Shown here in pieces: positions 11,791 through 21,290 of a DNA stretch of 64,000 nucleotides. Within the stretch, counting starts at the first letter, position 1. Every line of letters begins with the position of its first letter. The notes beneath the pieces were generated by a model, which saw nothing but the letters and a program-made list of their open reading frames with translations, had not been told where the DNA came from and searched no databases. The position numbers and the translations under genes were made by a program. Source of the stretch: Paragorgia papillata (taxonomy: Eukaryota; Cnidaria; Anthozoa; Scleralcyonacea; Coralliidae); assembly GCA_035771165.1 (NCBI GenBank), contig JAWNZC010000468.1:1082501-1146500 (forward strand). Reading direction: 5' to 3'.

Positions 11791-12424
11791 TATAAATCTT
11801 TATTGCCTCCAATTTCTGAAGAGTTATTTACAAAAATAATTGATTAAATAATTAAAATTTAAATAGTTAGCATAGTGCATTTAAAACATGATGAAATGTA
11901 ACAAGCTGATTCTATTAGAAACAGTGAGTGAGTGAGTGAGTGAGTGAGTGAGTGAGTGAGTGAGTGAGTGAGTGAGTGAGTGAGTGAGTGAGTGAGTGAG
12001 TGAGTGAGTGAGTGAGTGAGTGAGTGAGTGAGTGAGTATAAATCTTTATTGCCTCCAATTTCTGAAGAGTTATTTACAAAAATAATTGATTAAATAATTA
12101 AAATTTAAATAGTTAGCATAGTGCATTTAAAACATGATGAAATGTAACAAGCTGATTCTATTAGAAACAGTGAGTGAGTGAGTGAGTGAGTGAGTGAGTG
12201 AGTGAGTGAGTGAGTGAGTGAGTGAGTGAGTGAGTGAGTGAGTGAGTGAGTGAGTGAGTGAGTGAGTGAGTGAGTGAGTGAGTGAGTGAGTATAAATCTT
12301 TATTGCCTCCAATTTCTGAAGAGTTATTTACAAAAATAATTGATTAAATAATTAAAATTTAAATAGTTAGCATAGTGCATTTAAAACATGATGAAATGTA
12401 ACAAGCTGATTCTATTAGAAACAG
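11791..12424 (-). mobile_element. Three tandem ~134-bp LINE 3' ends, each with a (CTCA)n tail
   Basis: An almost identical ~134-bp unit occurs at 11,791-11,924, 12,038-12,170 and 12,291-12,424. On the minus strand it ends in TTGGAGGCAATAAAGATTTATA and then (CTCA)n, so it has a poly(A)-type signal followed directly by the tetranucleotide tail. The intervening arrays (11,925-12,037 and 12,171-12,290) are pure TGAG. The 3' terminal block GGAGGCAATAAA is shared with the LINE at 8,931-11,444 and the fragment at 16,139-16,710. These may be severely 5'-truncated insertions, or one insertion multiplied by unequal exchange between arrays. Confidence 0.7.
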
Positions 12425-12479
12425 TGAGTGAGTGAGTGAGTGAGTGAGTGAGTGAGTGAGTGAGATAGATAGATAGATG
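12425..12479. repeat. (TGAG)n passing into (ATAG)n
   Basis: A short TGAG array changes to GATAGATAGATAGATG at 12,463-12,479. The change marks the 3' end of the next LINE, whose minus-strand 3' terminus reads AATAAACATCTATCTATCTA. Confidence 0.85.
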
Positions 12480-12602
12480 TTTATTAAAAAACTACTTTGC
12501 AGCTGGAGCTGAATTGCGTAGATGTTTACGTAATATGTACAAGAATGATGTAGGTTATATAAATATTTACAATTGGTGACAGGATACAAAGTACAATTGA
12601 CA

Positions 12603-15600
12603 TTATTCACTATTTAACATATGTGGTATAAAAGTGTTCTTGAAACGGTTAGTACGTGCTAAAAAAGAATTAAAAGAACGTCTGTGCCTCAAATTATATG
12701 TCTGCTTCTTCTTTGGGGGTAAAAGTTTATAAAGTTTGTGATCTGAATTTGATATTATTGAATCAAACAGCTTCAAACATAACATTTGTCTTCGATTGAC
12801 TAAAGTCTCAGTCCCAGAATACTCTAAGCATTTATTATAATTTTCGCATTTAAATATAATTCCCAATGATCTTTGCTGGACACGTTCTAAATCATCTGCC
12901 AAATACTGTGGTAGAGAGTGATGAAAGACTGGTGATGCATATTCCAATACGGGCCTAATACAAGTACAATAAAATTGTACAATTTCTTTTTCTGGGACTT
13001 TTGCTCGTTTCAGTTGTACCAAGCAATACAAACGTTTGTTGGCTTTCTTTATGGTATCCTCAATGTGCATATTCCATTTCAAAGAGCTAGAAATAGTAAG
13101 ACCCAGTAGTTTAGCATGTTTGACCACTTCAACTGGTTGATCGTTTACCATAACAGGAATAAATTGTTGCTTCTGCCGTTTGAAGTCAATTCTTAATTCT
13201 TTACACTTGCTTGAATTTATTTGGAATCTATTTTGTAAAGACCACTCCTGGAGTTCAGAGGAACTAAGTTGGATATTACTATCTGTGCCTTTATGAATAA
13301 TCTCAGATGTAGAGGTGTCGTCGACGTATTTCCATGTATCAATGCCATCTAACCGGAGGTCGTTTATCATTAATAAAAATATCCAAGGGCCTAGTTTTGT
13401 GCCTTGAGGCACTCCAGATGGTACTCGTTCCCAGTCTGAATAAACGTTAGACAATTTGACCCTTTGGTATCTATTCATTAGGAAATCTACGACCCAGCAA
13501 GCAACTTTACGGGGGATTGGTAGATCATTAATTTTCTTGATTAAAATGTTATGATCGATAAGATCAAAAGCCTTTCTATAGTCATATAATATGACTCTTA
13601 CTGTAGCGCCAGAACTGTCCGTAGCTTTGGACCATCGATGAATCATTGAGATTAAAGCTTGGGTGGTTGATGATTTTGGAATAGCACCATATTGGTTGGG
13701 ATCAATGATTTTCAGGATTGCAGGTGCTATGTAGTTGGAAACGACAAATTCTTCACCAACTTTGGAAATGCAAGATGTTAAAGAAATTGGTCGCAAGTGT
13801 TTGTTTATATCCGTAATTGGCTTTTGTTTCGGAAGTGGAGTGACATCTGCATATTTCCACAATGATGGTAACCTCTGCTCCTTATATGAGCTACTTAAGA
13901 CAGAGCAAACAGGTTTCGCAAGGATTTCAGCATAATCTTTTAGGATCCAATTGGAAATTCCATCGGGGCCACTAGCTTTCCGGACATTAAGTTTTTTGAG
14001 GATGTTATATGCTGAGATTTCTGTAATATTTGTGAATTCATAGTCAGGGCCAATTATTGTGTCGGTGAATGGGTTGTCTTGGAGAGGTTGATATTCTTGC
14101 ATAGGTTCCACAAACGCTGAATTGATTCTGTTCGCAATATCCAATAAATTCTCTTTATCGATGTTGTCAATATGTAATTGAGAGATCAAATTCTCAGATT
14201 GCGTAGGGGTTTGCATACCAGACAGTTTTTTCAATTCCTTCCACCAGGCAGATGGCTTTGCATTCTTAAGATTCTCAACTTTACTGGAAAAATAGTTACT
14301 CCGTAATTTTTTCCTCTCTTGGTTCACGAGATTGCGATAACGTCGGAAAGAGGCACTGTCCTGGTCTCGAAAAGCCTTTTGTCGACATTTGATTAAGTAA
14401 ACAAAATTAGGTGTGACCCAGGGGGCATTCTTAGGGTGAAACTTCACTTTATCAATTGGCATAATAAAATCCAATCCGATTTTGATAATGTCCTCCAGAA
14501 AGGAGAGTTTTTCTTCACAAGTTTTGCCTGAATCAATTATGTCCCAGTTTATTGAGCTCAAATATCGACCAAGTTCATTTTTCCGAGCTACACTTAAATT
14601 TCTCTTTAAAATCATTTTTCTACGGTTGGCAGAAGTAGGTCTATCCTTCGGGGTTAACAACAAGACATTGTGATCCGACAATCCAAAAGGGGAAAAAGAT
14701 TGTAGATTGTCCTTTTGATAATATTGGGGAATGTTAGTTATGATTAGGTCCAGTATATTATTGCCTCTGGTATTGGTCTTGATAAGCTGCTTCATTTTAA
14801 ACTGATATAAAATACGGTTAATGTTTAGATGATTGAAATCACCACCGAGAATAATGCCACAACCAGGATATTGACTCTCCAATTTTGCTAGCGAGGCAAT
14901 CAAGTAATCTAGGAGTAATTTGTCGTTGGAAGTCGGGGGATGATAAATAGTAGCAGTAATTATGCATGGTATACCACGTGGAAGTCTATTAGGTCTTATT
15001 TTCACCCAAAGAACTTCAAATTCGGGCAACTGAACCTCAACCAGGACGTTGAACTGAATGGAGTTTTTAATATATAGACAAACACCGCCATGGCTACTCG
15101 TATCCCGATTCTTGTAAACCATATTATATTCTGGAATGTCCACTTGGTTACTGTCAATTTGGTCTTTCAGCCATGTTTCTGTTATAAATACCAGGTCAGG
15201 ATCTTTATCAAGCACGAAATGCCTGACTTCGTCTATTTTAGGAACCAGAGACATTGTATTGGTTAGGACTAGTGAGGGGACAAATTCTTTAGTGGTTTGA
15301 ATGTGATGATTTGTCGACGATGTTGTTGACGTTGAAGGATTACTTAAATATTCATTCAAATATTCGCGAAAACGAAGGCTCTTTCCACCACGACGACCCC
15401 GGAATGGCTTTAGTATACCAATAAGACGAATCATAAAGTAGACATGGTTATTAATGTACCTTGTTTGCGACGAAAACCGAAGATTCTTTAGAAAGCATTG
15501 GCTGTATTTCCTTGTGCTTGGCGCGACAACGCTTGATGATGGCGTGTGTAAACAATGGTGAGATAATTCTGTCTCGGAAGTATTTCGGCTAGCCGGTCCA

Positions 15601-15896
15601 GGGTTGGGAGAAATATCCATACATACAGTTAGGTCGGCTGTAAACAGTTTTGACGGTAATGCCAGGCTGATTGATCCATGTTTAACAGATTTAGTAATCG
15701 CAAAAGAGATTTTTCCTTTCGATGTATATTTCGTTCGGCGAATATCGACAAAGCACCGAACACAAACACGGTCCCATAATCTTGAAAATAAACCATCCGT
15801 TTTCAATCCTTCAGGATCTAAGATAACTGAGGTCTTATGAATCTTTTTAGACGTTTCAATCATTACAAAACACAACAACAAAGATAAAAAAATCAT
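12603..15896 (-). CDS. LINE polyprotein: endonuclease plus reverse transcriptase
   Basis: This intact 1097-residue protein would nick target DNA and reverse-transcribe its own RNA. Residues 94-101 are a 2A-like DISPNPGP. Residues ~205-420 are an APE-type endonuclease: ITETWL with E240, GGDFNH (353-356) and SDHN (407-410) are all present. Residues ~630-900 are the reverse transcriptase: RKASGPDGI near 639, LRPISLTS near 701, motif A with D772 before RKAFDLIDH, GVPQGTKLGPWIF (828-840), and YVDD at 857-860. A C-terminal RQML...LRHRRSFNSF segment follows, as in CR1-like elements. YVDD in place of the commoner FADD is known in some CR1-like clades from cnidarians and chordates, as I remember it. 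The first ATG (15,896) gives about 90 residues before the 2A-like site; I chose it because the frame is open and basic there, but a later start is possible. Confidence 0.88.
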   Translation of the reverse strand: MIFLSLLLCFVMIETSKKIHKTSVILDPEGLKTDGLFSRLWDRVCVRCFVDIRRTKYTSKGKISFAITKSVKHGSISLALPSKLFTADLTVCMDISPNPGPASRNTSETELSHHCLHTPSSSVVAPSTRKYSQCFLKNLRFSSQTRYINNHVYFMIRLIGILKPFRGRRGGKSLRFREYLNEYLSNPSTSTTSSTNHHIQTTKEFVPSLVLTNTMSLVPKIDEVRHFVLDKDPDLVFITETWLKDQIDSNQVDIPEYNMVYKNRDTSSHGGVCLYIKNSIQFNVLVEVQLPEFEVLWVKIRPNRLPRGIPCIITATIYHPPTSNDKLLLDYLIASLAKLESQYPGCGIILGGDFNHLNINRILYQFKMKQLIKTNTRGNNILDLIITNIPQYYQKDNLQSFSPFGLSDHNVLLLTPKDRPTSANRRKMILKRNLSVARKNELGRYLSSINWDIIDSGKTCEEKLSFLEDIIKIGLDFIMPIDKVKFHPKNAPWVTPNFVYLIKCRQKAFRDQDSASFRRYRNLVNQERKKLRSNYFSSKVENLKNAKPSAWWKELKKLSGMQTPTQSENLISQLHIDNIDKENLLDIANRINSAFVEPMQEYQPLQDNPFTDTIIGPDYEFTNITEISAYNILKKLNVRKASGPDGISNWILKDYAEILAKPVCSVLSSSYKEQRLPSLWKYADVTPLPKQKPITDINKHLRPISLTSCISKVGEEFVVSNYIAPAILKIIDPNQYGAIPKSSTTQALISMIHRWSKATDSSGATVRVILYDYRKAFDLIDHNILIKKINDLPIPRKVACWVVDFLMNRYQRVKLSNVYSDWERVPSGVPQGTKLGPWIFLLMINDLRLDGIDTWKYVDDTSTSEIIHKGTDSNIQLSSSELQEWSLQNRFQINSSKCKELRIDFKRQKQQFIPVMVNDQPVEVVKHAKLLGLTISSSLKWNMHIEDTIKKANKRLYCLVQLKRAKVPEKEIVQFYCTCIRPVLEYASPVFHHSLPQYLADDLERVQQRSLGIIFKCENYNKCLEYSGTETLVNRRQMLCLKLFDSIISNSDHKLYKLLPPKKKQTYNLRHRRSFNSFLARTNRFKNTFIPHMLNSE
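15594..15617 (-). other. 2A-like ribosome-skipping motif inside the LINE ORF
   Basis: The minus strand encodes DISPNPGP, preceded by LTVCM. The canonical 2A core is D-(V/I)-E-x-N-P-G-P, with the missed peptide bond between the last G and P. Here the Glu is Ser, but D, I, N, P, G and P are kept. 2A-like peptides at the N-terminus of non-LTR retrotransposon ORFs are established in trypanosomes, sea urchins and other invertebrates. If active, it would release a ~100-residue leader peptide. Confidence 0.55.
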
Positions 15897-15974
15897 TAAC
15901 GATCAAGCGATTATTTACAACGGCAGCCATATTGGCGCCCAATTCACAGGCGAGGCAAAAGAGGAAGTGAGGAA

Positions 15975-16138
15975 GTGAGTGAGTGAGTGAGTGAGTGAGT
16001 GAGTGAGTGAGTGAGTGAGTGAGTGAGTGAGTGAGTGAGTGAGTGAGTGAGTGAGTGAGTGAGTGAGTGAGTGAGTGAGTGAGTGAGTGAGTGAGTGAGT
16101 GAGTGAGTGAGTGAGTGAGTGAGTGAGTGAGTGAGTGA
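15975..16138. repeat. (TGAG)n array
   Basis: A pure tetranucleotide array flanking the 5' end of the intact LINE on one side and the 3' end of another LINE fragment on the other. Confidence 0.95.
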
Positions 16139-16710
16139 AATTCTTTATTGCCTCCATAATTGAAGATACATGAATAAATTAAAATGTTAAAAAAAAAAGA
16201 AAAAGTAAATTATAATACATCTTTTTGGAATTTTTTAAATAATAATAATAATAATAAAAAAAAGAAAATAATTTACAAAACTAACTAATCATCGATAACT
16301 GTCAATATAACTGGCTATTTTAATAGTCTCAGAAATGTATTCCGCTACACCAAGATAAAATTGTTTTAACAGATCACTCGGGTATTCTTGCAACGTCCCT
16401 ATGTCACCAAAAAGAGTATATAAAAGACTGTCATCATCCAGCATATTGAGATTAGCTGAAATTTCTACGGGTAAGCAATCTATCAACCAGTCATAAAATC
16501 TTTCTCTTATTTCAGCTGTTTCTCTACAATACAGCATGCAGTGCTTGACAGGATTTTTGTAATTCCTGCTACAAGCATTACAAAACATCTCTTTGTCTCC
16601 GTCAAATCGCACACCTCCAACAAGGAATGATCCACAAAGGACTTTGACAATAGTAGACACATGTTCAACCATTGAATTACTTTCCTGTGCCAGTTTTAAC
16701 CACATATTGG
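16139..16710 (-). pseudogene. LINE 3'-end fragment with C-terminal zinc motif
   Basis: The 138-codon frame 16,289-16,705 resembles the C-terminus of the LINE at 9,016: VKVLCGSFLVGG matches the IRLLCGSLKIDN block, and CNACSRNYKNPVKHCMLYC matches its CxxC...H...C motif. The 3' untranslated part ends with TATGGAGGCAATAAAGAATTTC against a (TGAG)n array, and the 5' break is against another one at 16,711. It is a 5'-truncated copy, diverged from its neighbour. Confidence 0.75.
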
Positions 16711-16840
16711 GTGAGTGAGTGAGTGAGTGAGTGAGTGAGTGAGTGAGTGAGTGAGTGAGTGAGTGAGTGAGTGAGTGAGTGAGTGAGTGAGTGAGTGAGT
16801 GAGTGAGTGAGTGAGTGAGTGAGTGAGTGAGTGAGTGAGT
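16711..16840. repeat. (TGAG)n array
   Basis: A pure tetranucleotide array immediately 5' (minus-strand sense) of the truncated LINE fragment. Confidence 0.95.
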
Positions 16841-17800
16841 CTGGCCGTCCGGCCGGCCGGCAGTCCGGCAGTCCGGCAGTCTGGCAGTCAGTCAGTCCGC
16901 CACGTGGGAAGGCAGACAAGCAGACGGGTAGCATAGCAATTTCTTTGTTTAGGATAGCAACCTGTCAGGTGGTCCGCTGGGCAGGCAGGTGGGCACGCAG
17001 GATGCGGAAAAGTGTGAAGGCAAGCAGGTCGACAGGCATGCAGGGGAGAAAGCAAGGAGCTGGACAGGCGGGTAGACAGGCGGAAAAACAGGTCTTGAGT
17101 AAATGCAGGCTACTTCTCTCTGCTGGAATGCAAATTTTCGATGCTATTCGAGTTAATCAAAAAACTTTCGCCAACTTGGGGGTGTGGCAGGCCACACTTT
17201 TCATACACAAAACGCATACATCGAGGTTGTGGGGACTTTGAAGTCGTCAATGTCGGTGTGTAACCCGTGCAGGTCCCCATAATGTGCTGTGTAAAAATAT
17301 TGTGTAAAGATATCTATTTAAATGTGACCTTTCTCTGGCATGTAAATTGTTTCAAAATACAAAGTTGATTTTTAGTCTGTCAGTCAGTTGGGCAGCCTTC
17401 TGGGCAGGCAGGCAGGTAGGCAGGCAGGCGGATGGGCACGCTGGTATACAAGTGCAGGTGAGCAGGTTTGCAGGAAGGAAGTGAGGCAAGCAAGCGGACA
17501 GAGAAGCAGGTGGACAGCCTAGGAATTTGTTTGTTTAGGGTAGGAAGCTGCCTGGAGACAGGTGCCCGCAAGCAGCTGAGCAGGCGTGCAGGCAGGCAGA
17601 TGAGTGTGCAGAGATGGGCAAGTGCAGATGGGCAGGTTTGTGAGCAGGCAGCACAGCAACCGAGCAGACGGCTATACAAGCAGGCAGGCAGCCTAGCAAT
17701 TTGTTTGTTTAGGGTAGCAAGCTGCCTGGAGTCAGGTGCCCGCAAGGAGGCAGGCAGATGGGCACGCAGGGATGGGAAAGTGCAGCTGGAAAAATGCGAA
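16841..17800. repeat. Degenerate GGCA/GTCC repeats with a ~100-180 bp higher-order unit
   Basis: Degenerate CAGGCAGG-, TCCGGCAG- and CAGTCAGT-type sequence. A block around AGCAATTTGTTTGTTTAGGG followed by TAGCAAGCTGCCTGGAGTCA occurs three times (about 16,931, 17,517 and 17,692), giving a higher-order repeat. The segment 17,318-17,375 repeats the AAATGTGACCTTTCT...GGCATGTAAATTGTTTC block seen at 8,753. Arg/Cys/Gly-rich frames here are artefacts. Confidence 0.65.
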
Positions 17801-18268
17801 ACTGGAACCTTGTAAGGTTAATATTGAAGAACATTATAGGATAAATTTTATCCTATATTTGCAAAATTTCGGTTGTCGTTCAGAAAATATATAAATGCTA
17901 CTGGTTCTCTATGGATTACACTGTGTCAGTAAGAATAAAACACCTAGTTGCATATTTAAAACCGCTCGTGAAAGAGCTACATAGACAAAGTCGAACATGC
18001 GAAACTGAATTGTGGTAGAAGGTAAGAAGATTTCTAATAATGTAATAGCGTAATATATTTCCTTACTTTGACTTGTTGTTGACCTTGTTGTATTTTAGAA
18101 AGCACAAAGATAAGCGTAGAATTCCTGATACTCTATCAAGACCTTCCCGTTTTAAAATTGCCATAACTCCGCGAGATTCTGCAGTATCACAACTGTTGTG
18201 GTATTGAATTGAAGCTTGTATGCTTGTTTTAGTTATCATGCTTTGAAGGCTGATATACGCATGCTTAA

Positions 18269-18801
18269 AGTGCCACTAACCCCCAAAAAATTTTCTCGGG
18301 ACTCAAATAGCCTTTGTTGAGTATATTAGCACCAACATATCTTTTCTGTTATCGAACACTTCTTTCATTTTTTATACACCTTCAAACTTGTAAAATTTCG
18401 CATCTGTTTGTCCCATGCCGGAGCATTGAGGGGAATGGGTATGGGATGCGTATGACGTAATACCAGGAATTCGTCTCCAAAAATCTATAAAGTGTAGTAC
18501 ACTGGAACTATAATAAAAGAATTAAAATGAAAAATATCGCCAAACTGGCTATAAACGTAACTTGGGTACGTTCTTTCCTATTTACTTTACAGTAAAAAAA
18601 AATATAGCATTCCTGGTATTACGTCACAAACCCTTCTCGACGCAGTCTTCCAAGTGCTCCGTCGTGTCTGTCATTATCGCCACTTCAATCGATTCTTAAA
18701 TCAAGAGGATTTTACCAATTTAGTTAATTTATATTGCATTCTTCATCATTTGGATTGGCGATGTTTATTCGTGCAAAAAACATTTTGTGGTTAGTGGCAC
18801 T
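18269..18801. mobile_element. TTAA-flanked MITE, 533 bp
   Basis: The ends read TTAA-AGTGCCACTAACC at 18,265-18,281 and GGTTAGTGGCACT-TTAA at 18,789-18,805. They form a 13-bp terminal inverted repeat within a TTAA duplication. TTAA duplications are typical of piggyBac and Kolobok groups. A related left end (TTAAAGTGCCTATAACCCC) occurs at about 53,190. No ORF inside. Confidence 0.7.
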
Positions 18802-18975
18802 TTAAAACTATATTAACCGCTGAATTTCAGGCATTTGCCCATCCTTGGCAAAGCCGACGAGCCCACTGCAAGCAATAACCTAGCGGTTGCACCCATTTAG
18901 GTGGGAAAGTCAAATGTAATCGCGCGGAATATATGTAAATACAACACTAGATATTAAGAAAATATTTTCTGCAAT

Positions 18976-21290
18976 TTGTGTCTGAAAATGTCTGACTATC
19001 ACGACTTGTTAACACGAGTAAAATTTAAATCGGAAATAGAATATTTAAATGAGAGCAATGAGCTCTCATACACAAATAATCTGATGTCCAATAGCCCTTA
19101 CATTGTTTTGAAAATTCCTCAAGAAATGTTGGTTTGCTGGCATGACTTAAAAAGGAGGATTCATACATAGAGCTTATTCGAGTGACTCAAGAACTTCCAT
19201 TTAGTTTAGTGGAGACTCCAGCCTTAGAGAAGCGAATAAATGATATGGCATGCATTGCCATACGTGAATATCGTGGCAAGAGCGGCTATAAAAAAGCAAC
19301 GCTACTACAGAAACGCCGAATCATAAAAATTTGCCGAGGGGAAGTAGTTACAGCTGTGGAATACGTCGACGCAGAGCAGCCTAGACTTGAAGAGAGGTGC
19401 TCTGAACTTTTATCAGAATTGCAAGAAGAAATGAAGTTAAAACAGCGGGAGAATAATTCAAGAAACCTACAAGTAAGGATGGACCTCTTGACAGAAGAGA
19501 ATAGCAAGTTGGCAGGGTATGTCGGACTAGTCGAAGAACAACATGTAAATTCTTGTCGGAATTGTGCAAAGAATCTGGAAAATAAAGGCAATTTTTTTAA
19601 TCAAGTTGGGAAAAGGCAACAACAAAGAAAATTGAAAGAACTGAAGATGAGAGCCCAGAGAGCACTGTGGTTCCTGGAATCATATGGTATTACTTTGCAA
19701 AATCTTTCATTATCAAATTCAAAAGGTGAGCTCATAGAATTGGACTTAAACCCTGCAAATGATAATACACGCAAGTCCAAGTATGAAGATTTACCAGAAG
19801 CAGATAAAATAAAAATAAAATAAGTCCTCTTTATCATGGATAAGTTTTGTGTGGGTGATGCTGCGTATCATTCATTGTCAATGGAATGTAATGGTTTACC
19901 AAAGAATTACTTAATTAAACAATGCAGAAGTAACATTAATATTTATTTGCCATTGAAAGAACATCTGGTGATGAAGTAGGAGCCCAAATGAGTTTCGAAG
20001 ATGAGCTAAGGAGAAAAATCAAGGAAAAGGTGAGATAATTGTTCTTGAACAGGATAAATAACTATTAAATATTAAATAAATAAAATTAATAAAATATCAA
20101 ATTAAATAATTATTAAATTAAATCAAATCAAATTACATAGTATTATTAAATTAATTAATATGAATTAATATTAATATTATCAAATTACATAATATTATTT
20201 AAATTATTATTATTTAAAATTAATACTATATAAATATCATTAACTTATATTTAAATTTTGTTACTGTTATTAACACAATTATATTATTACAACCACTACA
20301 TATACCAGCTGCATATCTCCCAAAGCCAGTAGTTTTCAGAATGTATGTTTATATTTCAAAATGTAACTAATGGATTAAAATGTATATATTATTTTTAGAT
20401 GGAGACAGGACAAAGTGGTCCCTTTAAAGTCAAGATTTCTGGTGATGGGGCAAAAATATCAAGAATATCAAATTTCATAGTGATGTCATTTGCACTACTC
20501 TCAGATCACCAAGAAATCATGGCTGTTAAGGGTAAACATGAGTCTACAATACTTTCACTATGTACGGTAATTAGCTGGTAGACTAACCTGTAAAGTTTTC
20601 ATGGAACTAGTACTGGTTACTACCTATGGAACTTTTTTTTTTACAGGTAACCATGCCTTTGCAATTGTTTGTGGAAAGGAATGCTATGAAAATATTGGAA
20701 ATTCATTCAGGCAACTTTTTGAAGAAATAAATATGCTGATTTCTCAAGGAGAAATTGATGTTGATGGAGAGAAAGTGCAACTAGAATTTTTTCTAGGTGG
20801 AGATTATAAGGTGAGTACATTTAAATTTAGGTTTTGATTCAATCAGGGTGCACTGGTTAGTGATTTTTGGCTTTCTGACTAAAATTTTAATATTCCCTTT
20901 TAGTTTCTGTTGATGATGATGGGGATGAATGCTGCCAACTCAAATTATGCTTGTATTTATTGCAAAATCCATATAAGAAGAAAGGTAAATCGAAGCACCA
21001 ATCCATGAAATAGTCTAGCAAATCATTTTCAATAATATAAAAGAAAATAAAGATTTATATTTTATTGGCAATTGCAAATGTATGCTTTAATGTAGGTGGG
21101 ACATGAGTAAGCCAGATGCATTCTACTGGAGTGATGATAAAAAAATATCTCTTGATTAAACTAAGAGGCTTTGTGAAGCCAAAAAGAATAATTTTAGTTG
21201 TGTTTTAATGCCACTTGTAAATGTGGAACTTGAAAATGTCAGGGTTGAGCTACATGTTTTACTCAGAATTACAGGTTTGTGTACATACAT
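18976..21290 (+). pseudogene. Multi-exon orphan gene, disrupted
   Basis: Conserved-looking protein pieces lie in exons with good splice junctions. Part 1 (18,976-20,031) has a basic, coiled-coil-like region (SELLSELQEEMKLKQRENN) and a KLKELKMRAQRALWFLESYG block; it is broken by a frameshift near 19,165, an in-frame TAA at ~19,821 and a frameshift near 19,955, and ends in AAAAG|GTGAG. Exon 20,399-20,531 encodes GPFKVKISGDGAKISRISNF; exon 20,647-20,810 encodes NHAFAIVCGKECYENIGNSF and FFLGGDYK; exon 20,904-20,984 encodes MMMGMNAANSNYACIYCKIH; the last exon, from ~21,096, opens with a WDMSKPDAFYW-type block and has an in-frame TAA. I recognise the pattern as an uncharacterised multi-copy family in cnidarian and sponge genomes. 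Whether it is a transposase-like gene is unknown. Confidence 0.6.

Larger units (their letters stand above)
12464..15974 (-). mobile_element. Full-length-looking CR1-like LINE inserted in a (CTCA)n array
   Basis: The element is about 3.5 kb. On the minus strand it begins near 15,974 with a short leader, carries one long ORF, and ends with AATAAACATCTATCTATC. TGAG arrays lie directly on both sides (12,425-12,463 and 15,975-16,138). The ORF is intact, so this may be a recent insertion. Target-site duplications cannot be recognised inside a tetranucleotide array. Confidence 0.75.

Noticed and set aside
11438..12312. Long Ser-Leu-Thr-His repeat reading frames (also at 15,915 and 16,677)
   Set aside because: They are translations of (CTCA)n arrays, not proteins.
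13735..15840. Plus-strand frames at 13,735, 14,482 and 15,604
   Set aside because: They are antisense shadows of the intact LINE ORF.
16831..17815. Arg/Gly/Ala/Cys-rich frames on both strands
   Set aside because: They follow the degenerate GGCA repeat and show no domain or splice context.
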